Positions 6,030-12,577 of a stretch of DNA of 18,451 nt are shown here, one piece after another. The translations under genes and the position numbers were made by a program. The number at the start of each line of letters is the position of its first letter. The stretch's first letter is position 1. Origin of the DNA: an uncultured Lentisphaeria bacterium (GTDB lineage Bacteria; Verrucomicrobiota; Lentisphaeria; Victivallales; UBA1829); the NCBI GenBank assembly GCA_905211485.1, contig CAJMAW010000060.1, positions 1 to 18,451 on the forward strand. Reading direction: 5' to 3'. The notes under the pieces were generated by a model. It did not search any database. It saw only the letters and a list, made by a program, of their open reading frames with translations, and was not told where the DNA came from.

Positions 6030-7079
6030 TTACGGTTTCATTTCCGCATTTTTTTCTGCGAGAGCCGCCTCCAGTTTTTCGATGCGGGCAACGAGTTTTC
6101 TGACTTTCCGCGGGAGGGTGTGGCGTTCAAAGAAATCCTCCTCCGATTCCGCCGGCGTGCCGAAGACTTTCGCTCCGGGCGGAAGACTTCTCTGGACCGC
6201 GGAAGCGCCTGCGACGGTGGATCCGTCCCCGAGCGTGATATGCCCGTTGACTCCCGCCTGGGCCGCCACGACGACTCCGCGCCCGATTTCCGCACTACCC
6301 GCGATTCCGCACTGCCCGATCAGCACGGAGGATTCCCCGACGACCACGTTGTGGGCGACATGCACCAGGTTGTCAATCTTGACGCCCTTCTTGATCCATG
6401 TCTTTCCGAAGCGTGCGCGGTCTATGGTGCTGTTGGCCCCGACCTCGACGTCATCGTCGATCTGCACAATTCCGTTCTGCGGGATTTTGACGAGTCCCCG
6501 GAAAGTGACGTTGAATCCGAATCCGTCCGCTCCGATGGCCGCTCCTGCGTGGATGATGCACCTTTTTCCCACGATACAGCGTTTCAGGACCGAGGCGTTC
6601 GGTCCGAGGAAGGTATCCTCTCCGATCCTGCAGAAATGTCCGACATAGGCTCCGGCGGAAATGACGGCGCGTCTGCCGACGACTGCGCCTTCCTCCACCA
6701 CGGCCGTCGGACCCACATGAGCGCCTTCCTCCACCACGGCCGTCGGATGTACGTAAGCCGCCGGATGCACGCCGGGTTCGTAGGCGATCGGTTCCGGAGC
6801 GAAAAGCGCACAGACTTTGGTGAAGGCCTTGTCCGGATCGGCGCAGAGGATGAACGTCTGATGTTCCGCGGGTTCAAATTTCCAGTCTTCGGGCACCAGG
6901 ATGATTGCCGCCTTGCTCTTCTCCAGAACATTGCGGTATTTGATGTTGCTCAGGAAGGAGATTTCATTGTCGTGCGCCCACTTGAGGGCGTTGACTCCGG
7001 AGATTTCCCTGTCGGGAGATCCCTTGACCGTTCCGCGCACCAGTTCGGCGATTTCGCCGGCCTTGCAGATTCTGTTCAT
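6030..7079 (-). CDS. lpxD: UDP-3-O-acylglucosamine N-acyltransferase
   Basis: A 349-aa lipid A biosynthesis enzyme. It transfers a 3-hydroxyacyl chain from acyl carrier protein to the 2-amino group of UDP-3-O-acyl-glucosamine. Residues 1-100 form the uridine-binding N-domain (SGVNALKWAHDNEISFLSN). Residues ~104-305 form the left-handed beta-helix of hexapeptide repeats, with IGADGFGF at 182-189. H243 in VHVAHN is the expected catalytic base. GASAVQRSLPPGAKVFGTPA ends the helix, and 310-349 is a C-terminal helical tail. Two successive 12-residue units (112-123 and 124-135) are nearly identical, encoded by an exact 27-bp DNA repeat. The ATG at 7079 was chosen for homology, and because AAAGGA lies about 8 nt upstream. 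Longer in-frame starts would run back through skp. It begins 2 nt after the skp stop, so the pair is cotranscribed. Confidence 0.95.
   Translation of the reverse strand: MNRICKAGEIAELVRGTVKGSPDREISGVNALKWAHDNEISFLSNIKYRNVLEKSKAAIILVPEDWKFEPAEHQTFILCADPDKAFTKVCALFAPEPIAYEPGVHPAAYVHPTAVVEEGAHVGPTAVVEEGAVVGRRAVISAGAYVGHFCRIGEDTFLGPNASVLKRCIVGKRCIIHAGAAIGADGFGFNVTFRGLVKIPQNGIVQIDDDVEVGANSTIDRARFGKTWIKKGVKIDNLVHVAHNVVVGESSVLIGQCGIAGSAEIGRGVVVAAQAGVNGHITLGDGSTVAGASAVQRSLPPGAKVFGTPAESEEDFFERHTLPRKVRKLVARIEKLEAALAEKNAEMKP
6685..6747 (-). repeat. Exact 27-bp direct repeat inside lpxD
   Basis: Positions 6685-6711 and 6721-6747 are identical over 27 bp, offset by 36 bp, which is exactly 12 codons or two hexapeptide rungs. 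They encode PTAVVEEGAHVG and PTAVVEEGAVVG. Identity at silent positions suggests a recent in-frame duplication or gene conversion. Confidence 0.9.
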
Positions 7080-7081
7080 TT

Positions 7082-7762
7082 TTAATTTCCTTTTCCGTGA
7101 TTGTCTTCCTGCGCGGCTGAGAGCGGGTTTCTGGCGTTCTGTCGATTGCCGCGGTTGAGTTCTTCCAGAACGCTTTGTGTGATATCCATTCCCGGGGTCC
7201 AGTAGACGACGGGAGCGATATTGTTCAACGTCATGCCGGAACTGTCCAGAACGAGACTGTAGCCTTCGAGCATGCACTTGTTCTGAATGACGGCATGAAT
7301 TTCTTTGAGAATGTCTGCGCGCATGGTGTCATAGGCGTCTCTGAGCTCGGCCTGCTTGTCGCGGTTGTATTCCCGGAGCTGTTTTTCCTTGAGGCTGACT
7401 TCCGTATACTTGTCCTGAGCCGCCAGGAGTTTGTTCTGGCGTTCGGCCTCCGTCAGGGCGATGTTCTGGGAGGCGTTCCTGAGCTCGGTGAACTCCTGCT
7501 GCGCCTTCTTCAGCGCTTCCGTGAGCTTCATGGAATACTCCTTGAAGACATCCGCCTGTTTCTGGAGCCGCAGTTCGTGCACCTTGGTTTTCTCATAATC
7601 CTGAAAGACTTTCGCCATATTGACGACGGCGATCTTCTGAATGGCTGCTGCTTCTCCGCCTCCTCCGCCCGTCGCCGCCTTCTGCTGCCCGCAAAGCGGG
7701 AAAAGCGGATGCAGCAGAAGAAGGAGAAATGCCGGAAGCAAGACTGAAAACGTTTGACTCAT
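7082..7762 (-). CDS. skp: OmpH/Skp-family periplasmic chaperone
   Basis: A 226-aa exported protein. Skp holds unfolded outer-membrane proteins in the periplasm. Residues 1-24 form a hydrophobic signal peptide. A Cys at 24 follows PL rather than a small residue, so it is a poor lipobox. A Gly/Ala-rich linker runs to ~40. IAVVNMAKVFQDYEKTK (45-60) is the conserved first strand and helix start of the OmpH family. Residues ~60-165 are a highly charged helical arm (coiled-coil tentacle), and GYSLVLDSSGMTLN (167-180) is the returning body strand. The extra C-terminal tail of ~45 residues is longer than in E. coli Skp (161 aa). The ATG at 7762 has AGGTG 6 nt upstream. It is followed immediately by lpxD, as in many diderms, but the usual upstream neighbour bamA is not here. 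Confidence 0.85.
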   Translation of the reverse strand: MSQTFSVLLPAFLLLLLHPLFPLCGQQKAATGGGGGEAAAIQKIAVVNMAKVFQDYEKTKVHELRLQKQADVFKEYSMKLTEALKKAQQEFTELRNASQNIALTEAERQNKLLAAQDKYTEVSLKEKQLREYNRDKQAELRDAYDTMRADILKEIHAVIQNKCMLEGYSLVLDSSGMTLNNIAPVVYWTPGMDITQSVLEELNRGNRQNARNPLSAAQEDNHGKGN

Positions 7763-7844
7763 GACTGCACCTGTTTCCTTTTTTTTCTCTGATGATTCCT
7801 GTTTTTTTTGACTTTCCGCACGGAAGGAATGATCCCCGATGATG

Positions 7845-7893
7845 ATGAAAAAGTCCCCGGGATCCTTTTCCTGCCCTTTTTTCTTCTCCGGGA
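7845..7893 (-). terminator. Weak candidate terminator after the GH36-like gene
   Basis: On the minus strand, TCCCGG (7888-7893) can pair with CCGGGG (7855-7860, one G-U pair), followed by ACTTTTTC. The loop is long (27 nt). It lies directly after the stop codon at 7894-7896. Confidence 0.35.
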
Positions 7894-9822
7894 TCAGGCT
7901 TCCAGAACGGCGAAAAGACAGGAGCGCGGCGCGAGTTCGGCCGAGATGGATCCGTTCCGCACGGGGATTTCCCGGTCGTTCCAGAAATTGACCGCTTTCC
8001 GGCAGGAAAGGCCGTTCTTTTCCAGATTCAGCGTCAGTTCGGCCGGACTGTCCTCCCAGTTGATCAGCAGGACGCGCCGTGCGCCGCCGACTTTCTGAAT
8101 CCAGTATTTCGGGAGCGGATTCACAAAAAGGTCCAGCGGTACGGCCGCATCTCCCGATTCCGCCGAGACGGTGCGCCGGGCAAGATCCAGACCGGATTCA
8201 TTGAGGAGAGGCATCCTGTCGGAAAGATTGACCGCGCCTCCGGCGGCAATGACCAGACTCAGCAGCACCTCCGCCTGTGCCCGGTGAATGTCCACCAGGC
8301 GGAAGAGTCCGGGGTGATTCACGTCCGTGCTTTCCGGCTCAATGAAGACCAGCGACGGCTGGAGACGGGTCAGATTCGGGTCATTACTGGTATCGAATGC
8401 CCTGCAGAGCGCGAAATCCGGATCGTTCACCCAAAGCTTCTTGTTCGACCAGAAGCGCGCTGCCACAGAGACCGTGTTTGATTTGATGGATTCCCATACC
8501 GCATGGATGTCCCCGCCCACCCGGACGGCTTCGACCAGTTCCGGTCCTCCGTTGTAGCCGTAGTTGCATCCGAGGATGTCGGCCCGTCCGGCGACGGCGT
8601 CGCGGATGGTTTTCACGATAAGCTGCATGATTTTCCCGCGAGGAATGCTCTTGTCCGTGAACTGCGGCGCACGGAGCACGGCATTCAGGAAATCGAGTTT
8701 GAAGTACCCATATCCATCGCGGGCGTAGCGGTCGAAGAGTTCAGCCAGAAAACGGCGGGATTTTTCCACGGTCGGGTCCAGGAGGAACCCCTTTCTTCTC
8801 ATGCAGTCGAAGCAGAGGGTCGGGTGTCCTGATTCCCCTTTGGCCATCATGGCGTATTCCATCTGTGCGATCCAGCTGTGCGGCTCCACAATCACGGGGG
8901 CGATCCAGAGTCCCGGGACGAAGCCGAGTTTCCGGATTTTTTCCGCCAGGAATTTCATTCCGTGCGGGAAAAAGTGATTGGCTTCCCATTCGCCGTAGCA
9001 GTACTGCCATCCGTCGTCGACGATGATTCGTTTCACATGGCGTGAGAGCACCGGGTCGGCGGCGATGAATTCCGCATTTTCCAGCACGGCGTCTTCCGTG
9101 ACGGTCCAGCGGTAGTAGTCCCAGGAGTTCCAGCCCGGGACGGCGATCCGGGAAAAGTCGCGTGTTTCCTTCACGTTTTCATCCGCATAGTCCCGCAGGA
9201 GCTGGAACCCGTCTCCCGCGCGGAAGCTCAACGGCTCCAGACGGATGTTTTTCCCGCTGAAATGACGGATCTCCGAACCTGCACTCAGCGATTCCGCACG
9301 GCCTTTCGACACTTTCCCACGCACGCTCGGAATGTGCTCGCAATGGATCGGGAAGGAAAGACGCAGCGATTCGCCTTTTCTTGTGAACACCGTCTGCAGA
9401 TAGCCCGCAAATTCTTTTCCACGCGCCTGTTTCGCCGGAATGGATTCGCAGCCGCCCATGGTGAGCGCCTGGGAGAGAACGTGGTCCACCGGCAGTTCCG
9501 CATCGCGGAAATAAAAGAGTCCGATGTCTTCACAGGGAGCCCGGAGTTTTCCGGAGAGTTCCGCGGTCAGGGTTCCGCTGCTTTCCACTTTGAATTTCAG
9601 CATCCATTCCCCGTATTCCGCGCCTGCCTGAGTTCTGGCGGAAAGGGAATTCGCGTTTTCCTTCACGATTTCCCATTTGCGGAGCGGATGCGCTTTGCCT
9701 TCCAGTAGCAGAAGGGGCTGCAGATCCTTCAGTTCAAAACTGCCGCAGCGGATGCTGTACTTCCCGGAATCGGGCCGGAATTTCAATTCCGCGCCATTTT
9801 TTTTCAAGACTGTTTCTTTCAT
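7894..9822 (-). CDS. Alpha-galactosidase-like glycoside hydrolase (clan GH-D, GH36/GH27 type)
   Basis: A 642-aa retaining alpha-glycosidase, probably releasing alpha-galactose or a related sugar from oligosaccharides. Residues ~1-220 are an N-terminal beta-sandwich. The TIM barrel begins with PGWNSWDYYRW (229-239). IIVDDGWQ follows at 266-273. YGYFKLDF (371-378) carries the nucleophile D377. GGDIHAVW (436-443) carries the expected acid/base D438. A C-terminal beta domain closes the protein (about 560-642). The length fits short GH36 members. There is no signal peptide, so it is probably cytoplasmic and acts on imported substrate. AGGAAAA lies about 7-9 nt upstream of the ATG at 9822. It starts 56 nt after the stop of the phospholipase D-family gene and is probably cotranscribed with it. 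The exact substrate is not readable from the sequence. Confidence 0.85.
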   Translation of the reverse strand: MKETVLKKNGAELKFRPDSGKYSIRCGSFELKDLQPLLLLEGKAHPLRKWEIVKENANSLSARTQAGAEYGEWMLKFKVESSGTLTAELSGKLRAPCEDIGLFYFRDAELPVDHVLSQALTMGGCESIPAKQARGKEFAGYLQTVFTRKGESLRLSFPIHCEHIPSVRGKVSKGRAESLSAGSEIRHFSGKNIRLEPLSFRAGDGFQLLRDYADENVKETRDFSRIAVPGWNSWDYYRWTVTEDAVLENAEFIAADPVLSRHVKRIIVDDGWQYCYGEWEANHFFPHGMKFLAEKIRKLGFVPGLWIAPVIVEPHSWIAQMEYAMMAKGESGHPTLCFDCMRRKGFLLDPTVEKSRRFLAELFDRYARDGYGYFKLDFLNAVLRAPQFTDKSIPRGKIMQLIVKTIRDAVAGRADILGCNYGYNGGPELVEAVRVGGDIHAVWESIKSNTVSVAARFWSNKKLWVNDPDFALCRAFDTSNDPNLTRLQPSLVFIEPESTDVNHPGLFRLVDIHRAQAEVLLSLVIAAGGAVNLSDRMPLLNESGLDLARRTVSAESGDAAVPLDLFVNPLPKYWIQKVGGARRVLLINWEDSPAELTLNLEKNGLSCRKAVNFWNDREIPVRNGSISAELAPRSCLFAVLEA

Positions 9823-9878
9823 GGGGATGTTTTTCCTGTCTCGTGTTGTTCAGCTCATATTCTTTGTGTTTGAATCAA

Positions 9879-11078
9879 TCAATATCCTTTGGTTCCCATC
9901 CAGCAGCGCCGGAATTCCTCCTCGTACTTTTTGGCCAGTGCGGGACTCCGGAGAATGAGGATGTTTTCATCGTTGTATTTTTCCGCATTGTTGGAAAAGT
10001 TGTAACTTCCCGTCAGGACGGTTTCCCCGTCCAGAATCATGACCTTGTGATGCATTTTCCCTGAGGTGTTCGGAGAGATTCTCACCTTGACCCCGAGTCC
10101 TTTCAGATACTGATCCTTGCTGAAGGCGGATCCCGTAGTGGAAGCGTCCAGCAGACAGCGGATTTCAACGCCGCGTTTTGCAAGATCCTTGAGTTTCCCG
10201 GCGATTTCGTCCGAGGTCAGGGAAAAGGCCATGATGTCCAGACGCTCTTTGACGAAGTCGAGTTCTTCCAGAATTTTTTTCCGGACCCTGTCGGAAGGGG
10301 AAAAGGCCACCTCCACCGGAATCTGCCCGATCCGCAGCTTCGGTTCGCTTGTGACGTGCGTGGCGTTGAAACTGAATTTCCCTCCCCAGTATTCATCGAA
10401 TTTTTCCATATAGGCGTTGGCCAGAGCGGGGGAATCCAGCACAATGGCGTTGTTGTCGTTTTTCAACGCCCCGTTCCGCGTGAAATTGAAGGAGCCGGTC
10501 CAGACTCTGGCGGCGTCCGCAACCATGAACTTGTTGTGCATGAGAGACGCCCGGTTGTCGTTCCGGACGGGGATCCCCGCTTTTTCCAGCTCCTTCACCG
10601 CTGCCAGATCCGCATTGCTGTCATCGATCACCACACGCACTTTCAGGTTTCTCTGATACGCGCGGATCAGCGCCCCGGCAGCCTCCTCCAGATCAAGATC
10701 GTAAACGCACACATCCAGCGTGTCCCGCGCCGAGTCGATGAATTCGCAGAGCGAACCCGGAATTTTGGGCGAGGGGGCAAAATACACTTTGAGCGGCCCG
10801 CTTCCCGGATTTTCCAGCTGGAAGGAATCCTCGTAGCGGGAGATGGGCAGCCCGCTTCTGGCAATCAGTCCGTTCCGTGTTGCCAGCAGGGTCGCGTGAA
10901 TGCCGCGGAGCGATTCCGGAACGCTTTCCTCCGGTATGAACGTGGATCCGAAAGATGCCGCAAGCAGCAGGAACACCATGATTCCTGTGATCAGTTTATG
11001 ACGCCCTCCGAAGAAGAATCCTCCGTTCCGTCTCTCCTTTTTTGCCGCCGGGCCGGCCTTTTTCCTTGCTTTTGCCAT
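9879..11078 (-). CDS. Membrane-anchored phospholipase D-family protein with two HKD motifs
   Basis: A 399-aa protein. Residues 1-27 are very basic (Lys/Arg/Gly). Residues ~28-48 form one membrane segment (LITGIMVFLLLAASFGSTFI), placing the rest outside the inner membrane. There are two PLD-like domains. The first has H181-x-K183-x4-D188 in LMHNKFMVADAARVWTGSFNF. The second has H343-x-K345-x4-D350 in KMHHKVMILDGETVLTGSYNF. Both motifs are complete, so one active site can form, as in cardiolipin synthases, PLD lipases and PLD nucleases. The short first-domain spacing and TGSFNF/TGSYNF endings resemble the PLDc_2 group, whose members include phosphodiesterases and nucleases; the substrate is unassigned. 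The ATG at 11078 was chosen because upstream residues are Arg-rich and uncharacteristic; its ribosome-binding site is weak. Confidence 0.8.
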   Translation of the reverse strand: MAKARKKAGPAAKKERRNGGFFFGGRHKLITGIMVFLLLAASFGSTFIPEESVPESLRGIHATLLATRNGLIARSGLPISRYEDSFQLENPGSGPLKVYFAPSPKIPGSLCEFIDSARDTLDVCVYDLDLEEAAGALIRAYQRNLKVRVVIDDSNADLAAVKELEKAGIPVRNDNRASLMHNKFMVADAARVWTGSFNFTRNGALKNDNNAIVLDSPALANAYMEKFDEYWGGKFSFNATHVTSEPKLRIGQIPVEVAFSPSDRVRKKILEELDFVKERLDIMAFSLTSDEIAGKLKDLAKRGVEIRCLLDASTTGSAFSKDQYLKGLGVKVRISPNTSGKMHHKVMILDGETVLTGSYNFSNNAEKYNDENILILRSPALAKKYEEEFRRCWMGTKGY

Positions 11079-11286
11079 ACCGTCTGCCGAATTCCCTGAT
11101 GATGAAAGTTGTGAAAGTTTATTGATACAGGTGATTTCTCTTTGCGGGGCGTTTGTTTTCTCCCTTTCTCTCTTCCTCCTCCTGCGCAGCCTCCGCCGCA
11201 CACCCCAGGGGGAGGATTTTTCCCTTTTCCCACCCCTCCGGGCGTGTTCCTGTGGAAAAAACTCTGTTCCCGCAATCTTCCCTGTT

Positions 11287-11315
11287 TTGCAATATAACCC
11301 CGGATGTGCTATTTT
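11287..11315 (+). promoter_or_regulatory. Sigma70-type promoter for the sirtuin gene
   Basis: TTGCAA (11287-11292) is followed after 17 bp by TATTTT (11310-11315). Transcription would start near 11322, leaving a leader of about 32 nt. The rest of 11079-11286 is pyrimidine-rich, with no gene seen. Confidence 0.5.
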
Positions 11316-11353
11316 CAGAGAGTGAATTGCATAAAAAACGGGAATTTTTCACT

Positions 11354-12190
11354 ATGACGCTTGAGAAGACGTTTGAGAAGACGCTGGAAAGCCGGATTGA
11401 AACTCTGGCTGGGAGAATGTCCGTTCTGCCCGGGCATTCGGTTTTGCTGTTCACGGGTGCCGGCATTTCCGTGGAAAGCGGAATTCCTCCGTTCCGAGGG
11501 GGGAACGGGCTCTGGACGAAATATGACCCGGAATTCATCAGCCTGGATTATTTCTATGCCCATCCGGAGGATTCCTGGCGGAAAATCAAGGAGGTGTTCT
11601 ACGACAAATGGGGCGCGGCTTTCCCGAATCCCGCTCATCTGGCACTGGCTGACATGCAGAAGGAAGGCCTGGCGGGAACACTGGTGACTCAGAATATCGA
11701 CTGCCTGCACCAGCGGGCGGGAAGCAGGGATGTGGTGGAGTTCCACGGCACGCTGGACAGGCTGGTCTGCACGGAATGCACGTTTTCATCTGCGCCTTCC
11801 GGGGAGATTCTGGAGTGTTCTCCGCCGCGTTGTCCTCTCTGCGGGAAACTGCTGAAGCCGGATTTCGTTTTTTTCGGGGAAGCGATTCCTCCCGAAGCGT
11901 CATCGCGTGCCTTCCGTGCGGCGGAGAGCGCTTCCCTGGTCCTGGTGATCGGCACAAGCGGAACTGTGATGCCCGCCTGCATGATCCCGCGCGAGGCGAA
12001 AAGATACGGTGCGTACATTGTGGAGGTCAATCCGCATCCCTCCGCTTACACGGAGGAGGGAGTGACGGATCTGTTTCTGGCTGCCGGAGCCTCCCGGGTG
12101 CTTCCCCGTCTTCTGGGACTTCTCCGGGAGCGCCGCGGGGGAAAAAACGGCGCGGAAGAGGATCCGGTGAAAGAAAAACCGGGAAGCTGA
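11354..12190 (+). CDS. Sir2-family NAD-dependent protein deacylase
   Basis: A 278-aa sirtuin that removes acyl groups from lysines using NAD+, giving nicotinamide and O-acyl-ADP-ribose in the cytosol. GAGIS (35-39) with ESGIPPFRG (41-49) binds NAD. TQNIDCLHQRAG (112-123) carries N114 and D116. H131 in EFHGT is the catalytic base. C139, C142, C160 and C163 form the structural zinc site. PDFVFFGE (169-176), GTSGTVMPA (200-208) and EVNPHPS (224-230) complete the Rossmann part. In the position where CobB/SIRT5-type desuccinylases carry Y-x-x-R, this protein has Y83-D-K-W86, so a plain deacetylase or short-chain activity is more likely. The ATG at 11354 was chosen because the upstream extension is low-complexity and lies over the promoter. 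The last ~20 residues are a charged tail. Confidence 0.9.
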   Translation: MTLEKTFEKTLESRIETLAGRMSVLPGHSVLLFTGAGISVESGIPPFRGGNGLWTKYDPEFISLDYFYAHPEDSWRKIKEVFYDKWGAAFPNPAHLALADMQKEGLAGTLVTQNIDCLHQRAGSRDVVEFHGTLDRLVCTECTFSSAPSGEILECSPPRCPLCGKLLKPDFVFFGEAIPPEASSRAFRAAESASLVLVIGTSGTVMPACMIPREAKRYGAYIVEVNPHPSAYTEEGVTDLFLAAGASRVLPRLLGLLRERRGGKNGAEEDPVKEKPGS

Positions 12191-12577
12191 ACCGGGGGAA
12201 AGGAAATACCCCGGATGACACGGGGGGGCAAAAAAGGAAGAGAATGCGGAGAAATTCCTGGGGGAAAAAAGAAGTTCCTGTTCCTGTTATTCCCTTCGGG
12301 TTTTCATCATGGCCTCTTTTCCCGATTCCTTCCGATCTATTTTTTCCTTTTCATTTTTCTGGGGAAGTTTTGAAAAGACGACCGATCCCATCGGACTGCC
12401 GAGTGAAAACGGAGCCGCCTGAATGGAAATGCCTTTCCTCCGCGTTCCGGGAGAGCATCCCATTTTCTCCGGCGGGTTCAGCGTGCGGGATCGGAGAATT
12501 CAATTCATCGGGACCGGAGGGGACGGTTTCGGGAAAGGGAATTTTGTGGATTGACAGGGAAAGCAGAGGAACCATCC
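12191..12577. other. Intergenic region between the sirtuin gene and hrpB
   Basis: The first 100 bases are purine-rich. CCGGGG (12192-12197) and CCCCGG (12209-12214) form a 6-bp stem directly after the sirtuin stop, but no T-run follows. A tiny CCC-TTC-GGG-TTTT stem lies near 12293-12305. No promoter of convincing quality and no gene were found. Confidence 0.45.

Noticed and set aside
12192..12214. CCGGGG/CCCCGG stem after the sirtuin gene as a terminator
   Set aside because: No T-run follows on the plus strand; the next bases are purine-rich.
12551..12556. TTGACA just before hrpB, as a -35 box or with TTG as the start codon
   Set aside because: It is too close to the ATG at 12578 to be a promoter for it, and the TTG has no ribosome-binding site while the ATG has AGAGGA.
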